DNA from: JAWWPG01 sp038232255
GTDB taxonomy: Bacteria > Actinomycetota > Actinomycetes > Propionibacteriales > Nocardioidaceae
Direction of reading: 5' to 3'
Assembly: GCA_038232255.1 (NCBI GenBank)
Contig: JBBSIF010000028.1
Coordinates: forward strand, 1 to 23,928
Length of the DNA stretch: 23,928 nucleotides
The notes beneath the pieces are model-generated. The model was not told the origin of the DNA. It worked only from the letters and a program-made list of their open reading frames with translations, and did no database searches. Below, in pieces: positions 1 through 7,811 of this stretch. Numbering within the stretch: position 1 is the stretch's first letter; the number at the start of each line of letters is the position of its first letter. The position numbers and the translations under genes were made by a program.

Positions 1-215
1 CCCGGTACCAGAGCGTCGGCACCGACGCGGCGCACCGTCGCCGTGGCCTGGCCTCGCATCTGCTGGGCGTCGCCGCGCGCTGGTCGGCTGGCCACGGGTG
101 CAACCGGTGGGTGATCCTCACGGAGACGACCAACCCAGCGGACCGCGTCTACCGCCGCGTCGGCTTCGAGCCCGGCGTCGGCAACGCCCAGGCGTACCGC
201 AAGCCACCGCGCTGA
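1..215 (+). CDS. GNAT family N-acetyltransferase, C-terminal part
   Basis: The left edge cuts this gene; reading from base 3 in frame gives about 70 residues ending at TGA 213-215. The fragment contains HRRRGLASHLL, which fits the acetyl-CoA pyrophosphate-binding motif A (R/Q-x-x-G-x-G/A) of GNAT enzymes. Near the end is RVYRRVGFEP, the typical last strand and helix of the fold, where a Tyr is followed by a GF turn. GNAT proteins move an acetyl group from acetyl-CoA to an amine; nothing in this fragment identifies the acceptor. The next gene is convergent, ending 31 bases away. The family call is fairly safe; the substrate is unknown. Confidence 0.8.
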   Translation, partial: RYQSVGTDAAHRRRGLASHLLGVAARWSAGHGCNRWVILTETTNPADRVYRRVGFEPGVGNAQAYRKPPR

Positions 216-246
216 GCGCGCAGCGCGAGCCCGGCGCTCACGGTCA

Positions 247-960
247 TCACCGTGCCCTCCGGTCCCGGCCCTGCTTCTCCGTGGCGCCGGGGCTTGGCGT
301 CGCCCGGAGCTGCCCTCCGTCGGCATCGTCGGCGGCTCGCGTCCAGCGGGCGACGAACACGGCGGCCACGAACGCACCCAGGGTGCCTAGCGTCTCGTCG
401 CCGAGCGTGTCCTGGTACGCCGTGTCCAGCTCCGTCCCGTGCCGGATGAAGGTGTACCACTCCCCCAGCTCCCAGGCGATGGCCAGCATGGCCCCGATGC
501 CGGTGACCGTGACGAGCAGCGACCAGCGGGGAGCGACGTACGACCCGGCGATCAGCAAGCCCAGTCCGCAGCACAGGAGCAGCCAGTTGGTGAAATGGAA
601 CACGTCGTCCCACCACGAATAGCTGTCGTACAGGTCGAGCGTGTTGCCGGTGAGATCGACGAGGAACGGCGCCATCACGAAGGCACAAGCCCGCCATGGC
701 AGCGGCTCCGTCCCGCGCCGCCTGCGACGTATCAGCCAACAACCCGCCGGCACGACGGCCATCAGCAGCGGGTAGAACGCGAGTCGCGCCCCGAAGGCCT
801 TGCCCTCGAACTGCGCCAATCCCGGCACGAAGGTGGCGACGACCAACTGGCCGACGGTGAGCGCGAAGACAGCCACAGCGACCCACCAGGCACGTCGGTC
901 AGACCGCTGGCTGCTCACCCGGTCGACGGCCACTGTCGCTCCCGCTACTCGATCGCCCAT
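247..960 (-). CDS. YjdF/DUF2238-like six-helix membrane protein
   Basis: This 237-residue protein has about six hydrophobic segments, beginning near WWVAVAVFALTVGQLVV and ending with TLGTLGAFVAAVFVARW. The motif AWELGEWYTFIRHGTELD followed by YQDTLGDETLGTLGA resembles the conserved E-x-x-E...G...QGD.WDxxxD region of DUF2238 (E. coli YjdF) inner membrane proteins, whose function is unknown to me. I chose ATG at 960, which overlaps the end of the upstream DUF5990 gene by 16 bases and suggests translational coupling. An in-frame GTG at 990 would add 10 residues. Neither start has a strong ribosome binding site. The two genes probably form a small operon. Confidence 0.7.
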   Translation of the reverse strand: MGDRVAGATVAVDRVSSQRSDRRAWWVAVAVFALTVGQLVVATFVPGLAQFEGKAFGARLAFYPLLMAVVPAGCWLIRRRRRGTEPLPWRACAFVMAPFLVDLTGNTLDLYDSYSWWDDVFHFTNWLLLCCGLGLLIAGSYVAPRWSLLVTVTGIGAMLAIAWELGEWYTFIRHGTELDTAYQDTLGDETLGTLGAFVAAVFVARWTRAADDADGGQLRATPSPGATEKQGRDRRAR

Positions 961-1370
961 GCGATGGCAGGTGCCCGGATCCGGGCGCACCGCGGAAGCC
1001 CCTTCTCGTCCGTCAACGCGACCGAGGCCACGACGGCCCGCTCAGCACCGGGATCTGGCGGTGCATCGCCCAGCATGATCTTCGCTCGGCGGAACATCGT
1101 GAAGACCTCTTCGTCCACCGTTCCCCAAGTGAGGTACAGGAAGCGTTCGCCCGCCTTGCCGTGCACCGCCGGGCCGCGGTAGTCCGTCCGCCCCTCGCGG
1201 TCGACGATGTCGACATGCGTGCGCCACTCGGCGTCGGCCGCATCCCCGGCCACCAGTCCCACCGGTTCGCGTCGCACCTGGAGAGCGACGTGGACGTTGT
1301 CGTAGACGTCGGTTGCCCCGTGCGGGAAACGGCGACCGGGCAGCTCACACCCGCGCACGATGACCAGCAC
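945..1370 (-). CDS. DUF5990 family protein
   Basis: The protein is 141 residues and begins at GTG 1370 with LVIVRGCELPG, the usual N-terminus of DUF5990 as I recall it. It contains NVHVALQVRREPVGLVAGDA, then RGPAVHGKAGERFLYLTWG and MFRRAKIML, all hallmark stretches of the family. DUF5990 is a small soluble actinobacterial family with no assigned activity. The conserved tail VDEEVFTMFRRAKIMLGDA is followed by an extra 40 residues or so that run into the start of the YjdF-like gene. It is divergent from the EamA transporter gene, with 71 bases between start codons. The function is not known. Confidence 0.75.
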   Translation of the reverse strand: MLVIVRGCELPGRRFPHGATDVYDNVHVALQVRREPVGLVAGDAADAEWRTHVDIVDREGRTDYRGPAVHGKAGERFLYLTWGTVDEEVFTMFRRAKIMLGDAPPDPGAERAVVASVALTDEKGLPRCARIRAPAIAWAIE

Positions 1371-1441
1371 CGGGACGACGATACCGACCTGTGCGACGAT
1401 GCGGGGCCGAAGCGGCCGACACGACGCGAGCGAGGACGACG

Positions 1442-2278
1442 ATGGGGATCATCCTGGGCCTGCTGGCCGCGGTGTGCTACGGCGCGTCCGACTTCGCCGG
1501 CGGTGTCGGTGGCAGGCGGTCCAGCTCGGAGGCCGTGGCGATCCTGTCTCAGCCCCTCGCGCTGCTCGCCGCGGTTCTCGCCGCTGTGCTGCTCGGGGGC
1601 GCCCGTCCCGGGGTGGGCACGCTGGGATGGGGCGCGCTGAGTGGCCTGGGCAGCGGGGTCGGGACTATCGCGCTGTACCGGGGGCTGAGCGTCGGTCGCA
1701 TGGGGGTCGTCGCCCCGGTCTCGGCTGTCCTGGCAGCGGCGATTCCTGCCGTGGTGGGCCTCTCGACCGGTGACAGTCTCTCCACGCTCAGACTGTCCGG
1801 GCTGGTGCTCGCACTCCCCGGCATCGCGCTGATCTCGCGTCAGCCGTCGAGCGATGAACGACCAGGCCGTACCGGTGTGGCCGAAGCACTCGTTGCCGGA
1901 GTCGGGTTCGCCCTGCTGTTCATCGGGTTGGCGCGGGCGGGCACGGGGTCGGGTGCATGGCCGCTGGTGGCCGGGCAGGTGGTTGCCGTGGGCACCGTGC
2001 TGCTCCTCGGGCTCGGCCTGGGCAGCGCGCGCGGCACCTGGCGAGCCGCTGCCGGTCCCGCCGTCATGACCGGCATCCTCGGAGGGCTGGCGACGCTGCT
2101 GTATCTTGCTGCGACCGGTCGAGGCGATCTCTCCGTGGTAGCCGTGCTCACGTCGCTCTATCCAGCGGTCACCATCCTGCTCGCGCGGCTGCTGCTGCGG
2201 GAGCAGTGGGCGCGGATCCAGGTGGCGGGTCTCGGTCTGTCCGTTGTCGCGATCTGCTTGATCAGCGTCGGCTCGTGA
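1442..2278 (+). CDS. EamA/DMT-family transporter
   Basis: This 278-residue, almost wholly hydrophobic protein has about ten transmembrane helices arranged as two similar halves, the architecture of the drug/metabolite transporter (EamA) superfamily. The first half starts MGIILGLLAAVCYGASDF, a classic EamA opening helix. The second half includes VLTSLYPAVTILLARLLL and ends with GLSVVAICLISVG, typical of helices 9 and 10. I chose ATG 1442 because GAGG lies 7 bases upstream and translation then begins in helix 1. An open frame extends upstream to 1391 but adds a charged, non-family sequence. The substrate cannot be deduced; the family exports amino acids, nucleosides and other metabolites. Confidence 0.88.
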   Translation: MGIILGLLAAVCYGASDFAGGVGGRRSSSEAVAILSQPLALLAAVLAAVLLGGARPGVGTLGWGALSGLGSGVGTIALYRGLSVGRMGVVAPVSAVLAAAIPAVVGLSTGDSLSTLRLSGLVLALPGIALISRQPSSDERPGRTGVAEALVAGVGFALLFIGLARAGTGSGAWPLVAGQVVAVGTVLLLGLGLGSARGTWRAAAGPAVMTGILGGLATLLYLAATGRGDLSVVAVLTSLYPAVTILLARLLLREQWARIQVAGLGLSVVAICLISVGS

Positions 2279-2291
2279 GGAGGAGGCGCGC

Positions 2292-2601
2292 CTGACGGAG
2301 CTGCCCGGGGACGGGCCACCCGACCGCGGCCCCGATCGCGACCGCGTCCTGCGCACGTTCGTCGGGCCTGACGGGCGCATCGACACTCTCCCGGCGAAGG
2401 CGAGCCAGCGGCTGGTCGTCCTCGACCATGTCGCTCAGTCCTTCGAGATCGGGCAAGCGATACCCGGAGCGCAACGTCGACGCTGCGCTTCGCGGCTTCC
2501 ATGATGACTACCCAGCGCTGAGGCGCTATCTCGTGGAGGCCGGCTTCCTGGAGCCTGCGAACGGCGTCTACTGGCGCAGCGGCGGCACCGTCGACGTCTG
2601 A
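2292..2601 (+). pseudogene. DUF2087 domain protein, frameshifted
   Basis: Two frames together encode one DUF2087 domain. The first frame gives VLRTFVGPDGRIDTLPAKAS and QRLVVLDHVAQSFEIGQ up to about 2456. The family then continues only in the next frame, from 2458, as RYPERNVDAALRGFHDDYPA and VYWRSGGTVDV to TGA 2599-2601. One surplus base within 2454-2457 (GCAAG) explains the break. No ATG, GTG or TTG opens the first frame after the in-frame stop at 2259-2261; the only candidate is CTG 2292, 5 bases after AGGAGG. The domain is small, probably nucleic-acid associated, and found in some transcription regulators. It follows the EamA gene by 13 bases, so it was probably cotranscribed. It may be decayed, or a sequence error may hide an intact gene. 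Confidence 0.75.
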
Positions 2602-2649
2602 CGGCTACCCGAGGTCCTTCGTGAGCCGGACGTCACCCCAACCGCCGAA

Positions 2650-2707
2650 GGTTCGGAACCAGACACGCCGTTCTGAGCGCCCGCACACGCGCGCCCCGTT
2701 CCGAACC
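2650..2707. repeat. 10-bp inverted repeat made of two small palindromes
   Basis: GGTTCGGAAC at 2650-2659 is the exact reverse complement of GTTCCGAACC at 2698-2707, with 38 bases between. Each arm is itself nearly palindromic (GTTC-N-GAAC). The element lies between the convergent ends of the DUF2087 remnant and nei1. It could fold into a bidirectional terminator-like hairpin, or be a pair of protein-binding sites. No U-tract follows it, so a simple intrinsic terminator is not well supported. Confidence 0.5.
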
Positions 2708-2762
2708 ACCGGGAGATCAGCGGGCGCTGCTGGCCGCCGCACGCCTGCTCTCGGCTCCGGCG

Positions 2763-3575
2763 TCAACGCCGGCGCTGACACGTCGGGCACCAGAACAGGT
2801 TGCGGCCCTCGAGGAGCTTCGTCCGCACCGTGGTTCCGCACACGTGGCACGGCTGGCCGGAGCGCCGGTAGACGTACACCTCTCCGCCGTGGTCGTCCTG
2901 GCGGGGCGGGCGTCCCATCGCGTCCGGCTCGTGCTCGGGCCGCACGGTGTCGATACGGCCCGTGCGGACGCCGTACTCCATCAGCATCACAAGGTCGTCC
3001 CACATCGCGTTCCACCGCCGCTTCGAGACCTTGGATCCCGGCGTCATGGGGCTGAGCCGGGCCCGGAACAGGATCTCCGCACGGAAGACGTTGCCCACAC
3101 CCGAGAGCACCGTCTGGTCCATGAGCAGCGCGCCGATCGGCTTCGCACTGCGATGGATCCGCTCGAAGGCCCGGTCCGGGTTCGCGTCGGCGCGCAGCGG
3201 GTCGGGGCCGAGCTTCCCGACGATGGCGGCCAGCTGCTCTGCCGTCGCCAGCTCGCACACGATGGCGCCCCGCAGGTCGGCGTACGACGTGTCGCTCTCC
3301 AGCCTCAGCCGGACGGCGCCCACCGGTGGCGGCGCGGGAGCGCGCCCGAGGCTGAAGACGCCGATCAGGCCGAGGTGCACGTGCACGATCTCGCCGCCCG
3401 CGAAGCGCAGGAAGACGTGCTTGCCTGACGACTCGGCGGCCTCCAGGACGTGGCCGTCGACCGCGGCCGCCCCGTCGACGAACCTGCCTTGCGGGCTCGA
3501 GACGCGAAGCGGCTGGCCGGCGAACGCCTCGTCGAGGTCGGCCGCGAGCCGGTAGAGGGTGTGTCCCTCCGGCAT
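2763..3575 (-). CDS. nei1: Endonuclease VIII-type DNA glycosylase (Nei1-like)
   Basis: The 270-residue protein begins MPEGHTLYRLA. Pro2 is the Schiff-base nucleophile and Glu3 the catalytic acid of the Fpg/Nei family, which removes oxidised bases and nicks the abasic site. SSPQGRF followed by the HVHLGLIGVF strand is typical of actinobacterial Nei1. The helix-two-turn-helix lies in DQTVLSGVGNVFRAEILF, and a C-terminal zinc finger is formed by Cys243, Cys246, Cys263 and Cys266. Its start is 6 bases from the rpiB stop, so the two are cotranscribed. In M. tuberculosis the same neighbours are Rv2464c (nei1) and Rv2465c (rpiB). Full length, with no missing catalytic residue seen. Confidence 0.93.
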   Translation of the reverse strand: MPEGHTLYRLAADLDEAFAGQPLRVSSPQGRFVDGAAAVDGHVLEAAESSGKHVFLRFAGGEIVHVHLGLIGVFSLGRAPAPPPVGAVRLRLESDTSYADLRGAIVCELATAEQLAAIVGKLGPDPLRADANPDRAFERIHRSAKPIGALLMDQTVLSGVGNVFRAEILFRARLSPMTPGSKVSKRRWNAMWDDLVMLMEYGVRTGRIDTVRPEHEPDAMGRPPRQDDHGGEVYVYRRSGQPCHVCGTTVRTKLLEGRNLFWCPTCQRRR

Positions 3576-3581
3576 CTGCGG

Positions 3582-4091
3582 TCAGCTCGCCGGCGGCGGA
3601 CCCGAGGGGGTGCCCGCCTCGTCGGGGGTCCACACCCGCGGTTCCCCGCTCGCCTCGTAGTCGGCGAGCATGGCGATGCGGCGTAGGTGCCGGGCTCCTT
3701 CGGAGAAGGCGGTCGACAAGAAGACCTCGACGAAACGGGTCGCCTCGTCGGTCGAGTGCATCCGCGCTCCCACCGACACGACGTTGGCGTCGTTGTGCAT
3801 CCGCGCCAGCTCCGCCGTCTCGGTCGACCAGGCGAGCGCCGCCCGCGCCCCCGCCACCTTGTTCGCGGCGATCTGCTCGCCGTTGCCCGAGCCGCCGATC
3901 ACGATCCCGAGGCTGCCGGGATCGGCCACCACGGCCTCAGCGGTCTCGAAGCAGTACGGCGGGTAGTCGTCCGCCTCGTCGTACTCGAACGCGCCATGGT
4001 CGACCGGCTCGTCACCGCGCTCGCGCAGCCACGACATGAGAGAGTCCTTCAGCCCAAAACCCGCATGATCGGACCCAAGGTGCACACGCAT
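3582..4091 (-). CDS. rpiB: Ribose-5-phosphate isomerase B
   Basis: The protein is 169 residues. MRVHLGSDHAGFGLKDSL is the RpiB substrate-binding N-terminus, and GIVIGGSGNGEQIAANKV carries the anion hole and active-site Glu. In the mycobacterial type this Glu acts as base in place of the Cys used by the E. coli enzyme; no Cys is present at the usual position here, so the gene belongs to that type. RpiB interconverts ribose-5-phosphate and ribulose-5-phosphate in the pentose phosphate pathway. I chose ATG 4091 because RVHLGSDHAG must sit at the N-terminus; the upstream frame is unrelated sequence. It lies between nei1 (6 bases) and the Rv2466c-like gene (25 bases) in one minus-strand operon. 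Confidence 0.94.
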   Translation of the reverse strand: MRVHLGSDHAGFGLKDSLMSWLRERGDEPVDHGAFEYDEADDYPPYCFETAEAVVADPGSLGIVIGGSGNGEQIAANKVAGARAALAWSTETAELARMHNDANVVSVGARMHSTDEATRFVEVFLSTAFSEGARHLRRIAMLADYEASGEPRVWTPDEAGTPSGPPPAS

Positions 4092-4116
4092 GGAGCGATG
4101 ATCGCACCAGGTCCGC

Positions 4117-4737
4117 TCAGTCGAAGGTCGGCCCCTCGGTCCGGGAGCGCTTGAGCTCGTAGAAGCCAGGGGTCCCCGCCACCAGGAGCACCCCGTCCCA
4201 GAGGCGCCCGGCAACCTCACCGCGCGGGATAGGGGTGAGCACGGGGCCGAAGAAGGCGTTGCCCTCGACGGAGATGACCGGTGTTCCGACGTCCATCCCC
4301 ACCTGGTCCATGCCGGCGTGGTGGGACTTCTTCAGCGCCTCGTCGTACTCCGTGGAGGTCATGGCGTCCGCGAGAGTGGTCGGCAGGCCGGCCGCCGTGA
4401 GCGCCTCTTCGACGGTCTCCCGGGTGGGCTCACGTCCCTCGTTGTGGAAGCGGGTTCCCATCTCGGTGTACAGCCGGTCGAGCACGTCGTCGCCATGGTC
4501 GTGCGCGGCGGCGACGCAGACCCGCGCTGGCCCCCAGGCGCCCTTCAGGAACTCGCGGTAGTCGTCGGAGATGTCGGTCTTGTCAACGTTCAGGTAAGCC
4601 AGGCTCATGAGATGGAAGTGCGTGCTCACGTTCCGGACCTTCTCCACCTCCTGCATCCAGCGCGACGAGATCCACGCCCAGGGGCACAGCGGATCGAACC
4701 AGAAGTCGGCGGTCGCGGGCGTCTCTGAGGGGCTCAT
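4117..4737 (-). CDS. DsbA-fold, mycothiol-dependent nitroreductase-like protein (Rv2466c family)
   Basis: This 206-residue protein has a thioredoxin/DsbA fold. The stretches FWFDPLCPWAWISSRWM, KSHHAGMDQVG and FFGPVLTPIPRGE match the Rv2466c family. Rv2466c itself uses a CPWC site with mycothiol to reduce disulfides and nitro compounds. Here the site is CPWA: the codon at 4675-4677 gives Ala, so only the first Cys remains, at about residue 19. A monothiol mechanism with mycothiol is therefore more likely than a dithiol one. ATG 4737 has AGGAG six bases upstream. It heads the operon with rpiB and nei1 and is divergent from pepN, as in M. tuberculosis. The same CPWA may be normal outside mycobacteria. 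Confidence 0.9.
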   Translation of the reverse strand: MSPSETPATADFWFDPLCPWAWISSRWMQEVEKVRNVSTHFHLMSLAYLNVDKTDISDDYREFLKGAWGPARVCVAAAHDHGDDVLDRLYTEMGTRFHNEGREPTRETVEEALTAAGLPTTLADAMTSTEYDEALKKSHHAGMDQVGMDVGTPVISVEGNAFFGPVLTPIPRGEVAGRLWDGVLLVAGTPGFYELKRSRTEGPTFD

Positions 4738-4794
4738 GCGCTCTCCTGACGGGGTGGACGGGTGCTGCTGCGGGGCGGACGCCGCGAGTCTTAC

Positions 4795-4820
4795 AAGACG
4801 CTGACCTCGACAGACATTCC
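4795..4820 (-). promoter_or_regulatory. Possible SigR/SigH-like ECF promoter
   Basis: On the minus strand, GGAAT (4820-4816) is followed after 16 bases by GTC (4799-4797) and after 18 bases by CTT. The disulfide-stress sigma factors SigR and SigH recognise GGAAT/C and GTT with roughly this spacing, and the Rv2466c family is a known member of that regulon in mycobacteria. The distance to the start codon is about 60 bases. The -10 match is imperfect. The short inverted repeat GTCTTACAAGAC (4788-4799) overlaps it and could instead be a regulator site. Confidence 0.3.
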
Positions 4821-4855
4821 CCCGAAGGCCCAGCGAGACCATGCAAAGATGACGC

Positions 4856-7399
4856 ATGCCCGGAATCAACCTGACCCGTGACGAGGCCGCCGAACGCGCC
4901 CGCCTGGTCGAGATCTCGACCTACGACGTCGCTCTCGACCTGACCACCACGGAGACGACATTCGCGTCAACGACGACGATCGCCTTCGCCTGTCGGGAGC
5001 CGGGCGCCACGACGTTCGCCGACCTCGTCGGCGCGACGGTCCACACGATCGTTCTCAACGGGCGCACGCTCGACCCCTCGGTCTACGAGGACAACAGGAT
5101 CACCCTCGACGTGCTGCGGGCCGACAACGAGCTGACCGTCGTGGCGGACTGTCCCTACAGCCGCAGCGGTGAGGGCCTGCACCGCTTCGTCGACCCCGCC
5201 GACGGCAAGGTCTACCTCTACACGCAGTTCGAGGTTCCCGATGCGCGGCGGGTGTTCACCACCTTCGAGCAGCCTGACCTCAAGGGCGAGTTCACGTTCT
5301 CCATCACCGCCCCCGACCACTGGCAAATCGTGTCGAACTCTCCCACCCCGGATCCCCAACCCGTCTCGGACGGCGTCGGCGTGTGGCACTTCCCGCCCAC
5401 GCCGCGCATGTCGACGTACATCACCGCACTTGTCGCCGGCGAGTACGTCGCCGTGCGCGACACCTACCACGGGACGCGCGGCGACATCCCGCTCGGCCTG
5501 TTCCTGCGGGAGTCGCTCCGCGAGCACCTGGAGACCGACGACATCCTGACGGTCACCAAGCAGGGCTTCGAGTTCTTCGAGAACGCCTTCGACATGCCCT
5601 ACCCGTTCGGCAAGTACGACCAGCTCTTCGTGCCGGAGTACAACATGGGCGCGATGGAGAACGCGGGCTGCGTCACGTTCCGTGACGACATGATCTTCCG
5701 CAGCCGCCAGACGCGCTCGGCGTACGAGGGACGAGCCAACACGATCCTGCACGAGATGGCGCACATGTGGTTCGGCGACCTCGTGACGATGCGATGGTGG
5801 GACGACCTCTGGCTCAACGAGTCGTTCGCCGAGTGGGCGTCGCACCATGCGTCGACGGCGGCGACGAAGTACGACGAGGCGTGGACCAGCTTCTGCAACG
5901 GGCGCAAGACGTGGGCCTACCGGCAGGACCAGCTGCCCTCGACCCATCCCATCGCCGCCGACAACTACGACCTCGAGGCAGTCGAGGTGAACTTCGACGG
6001 CATCACGTACGCCAAGGGCGCTTCTGCTCTGCGACAGCTCGTCGCCTGGGTCGGTGAGGAGCACTTCTTCGCGGGCCTGCGGGGGTACTTCGCGTCGCAC
6101 GCCTACGGCAACACCGAGCTGGGTGACCTGCTGTCGGCGCTCGAGGAGAGCTCCGGCCGTGAGCTCGGCTCATGGGCCGAAGAGTGGTTGCAGACGTCCG
6201 GCGTCAACACGGTCCGTCCCGCCTTCGAGGTGGGGGACGACGGAGCGTTCACCTCCTTCACCGTTGTCCAGACCGCGCATCCCGGCTTCCCGACGCTGCG
6301 CCGGCACCGCCTCGCCGTCGGTCTCTACGACCTGAACGGTGACGGCCTCGAACGCCGCACGGCCGTGGAGACCGACGTGTCCGGCACGGAGACCGAGGTG
6401 CCCGACCTGATCGGCGAGCGGCAGCCGGACCTCGTGCTGCTCAACGACGGCGACCTGAGCTACACGAAGGTCAGGCTCGACGACCGTTCTCTGCAGATGC
6501 TCGTCGACAACATCGACAAGTTCACCGACTCGTTGGCGCGGGCGCTGTGCTGGGGGGCCGCCTGGGACATGACCCGTGACGCGGAGATGCGAGCCACTGA
6601 CTGGGTCGAGCTGACCCTGCGCGGAATGGCCAGCGAGTCGGACATGAGCGCCATCCGCGCGCTGGTCCAGCAGACCACGACGGTCGTCACGTCGTACGCC
6701 GCCCCCGACCACCGCGATGCTGTCGCCGAACGGTGGGAGGAGGGGCTGCGGGAGCTCGCGCTGGCGGCCGACCAGGGCAGCGACCAGCAGCTCACGTTCG
6801 TCCGTGCCCTCGCAACCAACGCGCGCTCCGACGCGTCGCTCGACCTGCTGCAGGGGCTGCTGGACGGGACAGGCACGCTTGACGGTCTGGCGGTCGACGT
6901 CGACCTGCGCTGGACGCTGCTCATGGGGCTGGCACGGGAGGGCCACGTCGAGGAGACGGAGATCGCCACGGAGCTTGAGCGGGACAACACGATCTCCGGC
7001 CAGGAGAACGCCGCGGCGACCCGCGCGGCCCTGCCGACGGCGGAGGCGAAGTCGCAGGCGTGGTCCGACGCCGTCGTCCGCGACGACGTCGCCAACGAGA
7101 CGATGCGCAGCATCGCTGCCAGCTTCTACCAGCCCCGTCAGGACGCGCTGCTGAAGCCCTACATCTCGCGCTACCTGGAGGCGGCGGAGACCATCTGGGA
7201 GGAGCGGGGCGTTCACCAGGCGTCGACCGTGCTGCGGTTCATGTTCCCAAGGACGATCGCGACGCAGGAGACCCTCGACGCCGTCGACACGTGGCTGGAG
7301 ACCGGCAAGGGGAACTCGTCGGCACGGCGCTACGTCATCGAGGGGCGCGCCGACCTGCAGCGGGCGCTCGACGCGCAACGCAAGGACGCCGAGGGCTGA
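4856..7399 (+). CDS. pepN: Aminopeptidase N (M1 family zinc metallopeptidase)
   Basis: The 847-residue protein has the full M1 layout. The N-terminal beta domain includes RVFTTFEQPDLKGEFTFSI. The exopeptidase motif GAMEN is at 265-269, and the zinc site HEMAH at 299-303 has its third ligand Glu322 in LNESFAEW. The C-terminal half is the ERAP1-like helical domain. It removes N-terminal residues from peptides in the cytoplasm; no signal peptide is present. ATG 4856 gives PGINLTRDEAAERARLV, the usual actinobacterial PepN opening. It is divergent from the Rv2466c-like operon and convergent with the DUF5130 gene, which ends 22 bases after its stop. Rv2467 is the M. tuberculosis counterpart by both sequence type and position. 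Confidence 0.96.
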   Translation: MPGINLTRDEAAERARLVEISTYDVALDLTTTETTFASTTTIAFACREPGATTFADLVGATVHTIVLNGRTLDPSVYEDNRITLDVLRADNELTVVADCPYSRSGEGLHRFVDPADGKVYLYTQFEVPDARRVFTTFEQPDLKGEFTFSITAPDHWQIVSNSPTPDPQPVSDGVGVWHFPPTPRMSTYITALVAGEYVAVRDTYHGTRGDIPLGLFLRESLREHLETDDILTVTKQGFEFFENAFDMPYPFGKYDQLFVPEYNMGAMENAGCVTFRDDMIFRSRQTRSAYEGRANTILHEMAHMWFGDLVTMRWWDDLWLNESFAEWASHHASTAATKYDEAWTSFCNGRKTWAYRQDQLPSTHPIAADNYDLEAVEVNFDGITYAKGASALRQLVAWVGEEHFFAGLRGYFASHAYGNTELGDLLSALEESSGRELGSWAEEWLQTSGVNTVRPAFEVGDDGAFTSFTVVQTAHPGFPTLRRHRLAVGLYDLNGDGLERRTAVETDVSGTETEVPDLIGERQPDLVLLNDGDLSYTKVRLDDRSLQMLVDNIDKFTDSLARALCWGAAWDMTRDAEMRATDWVELTLRGMASESDMSAIRALVQQTTTVVTSYAAPDHRDAVAERWEEGLRELALAADQGSDQQLTFVRALATNARSDASLDLLQGLLDGTGTLDGLAVDVDLRWTLLMGLAREGHVEETEIATELERDNTISGQENAAATRAALPTAEAKSQAWSDAVVRDDVANETMRSIAASFYQPRQDALLKPYISRYLEAAETIWEERGVHQASTVLRFMFPRTIATQETLDAVDTWLETGKGNSSARRYVIEGRADLQRALDAQRKDAEG

Positions 7400-7421
7400 C
7401 CGCCCGACTGCCGGCGGAGCG

Positions 7422-7811
7422 TCAGGGTGTGTCGGTGTGCAGGCTCTTGGGTGCGCGGGCGAGGTGGGATAGCTGCTGCAGCCCGTTGAGCAGCCCGCGG
7501 GTGAGATCTCCGTTGGCGAAGGTGCTCTGCATCGTCACCGCAGCCAGAGCGGCAGCGCGGTTGTCCAGCACCCGTGCGACCTCCGCCCCGGTGACGATCT
7601 CGAGGGTACGACGTTGCGGATCCACCTGGATCAGCACGCTGCGGGGCGGGTCTGGCAGACGCGCGTGCAGCGACTCCGCGAAGCCCCGCGTGTCTACGTC
7701 GGAGGCGCCCACGTGGACGGAGTAGGACCACCCCGACACGCGCTCGGCGTCGGCGATGACCTTGGTGATCTCCTGACGCTGGGCGTCCGTGAACGCCTCA
7801 CCAGCCGGCAC
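7422..7811 (-). CDS. DUF5130 family protein (Rv2468c-like)
   Basis: The 129-residue soluble protein starts PAGEAFTDAQRQEITKVIA. It contains SGWSYSVHVGASDVDTRGF, then SVLIQVDPQRRTLEIVTG, an alternating alpha/beta pattern similar to TPM-type domains. Family DUF5130 has no known activity. I chose GTG 7811 because GGAGG lies 5 bases upstream on the minus strand; the overlap with the upstream membrane gene is then only 14 bases. GTG 7865 is also in frame but would give a 68-base overlap. M. tuberculosis Rv2468c occupies the same place beside pepN. The coupling to the small membrane protein gene suggests a shared role, not yet defined. Confidence 0.78.
   Translation of the reverse strand: MPAGEAFTDAQRQEITKVIADAERVSGWSYSVHVGASDVDTRGFAESLHARLPDPPRSVLIQVDPQRRTLEIVTGAEVARVLDNRAAALAAVTMQSTFANGDLTRGLLNGLQQLSHLARAPKSLHTDTP

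Noticed and set aside
1013..2386. A 457-codon open frame on the minus strand opposite the EamA gene
   Set aside because: Its composition is Arg/Ser/Gln-rich without domain features, and the plus strand encodes a typical ten-helix transporter.
2605..2762. A minus-strand coding extension beyond nei1 (ending RTFGGWGDVRLTKDLG)
   Set aside because: It is in a different frame from nei1, has no start of its own, and I recognise no family in it.
4967..7378. Two long minus-strand open frames opposite pepN
   Set aside because: They are mirror frames of a complete M1 peptidase and have no recognisable domain or ribosome binding site.
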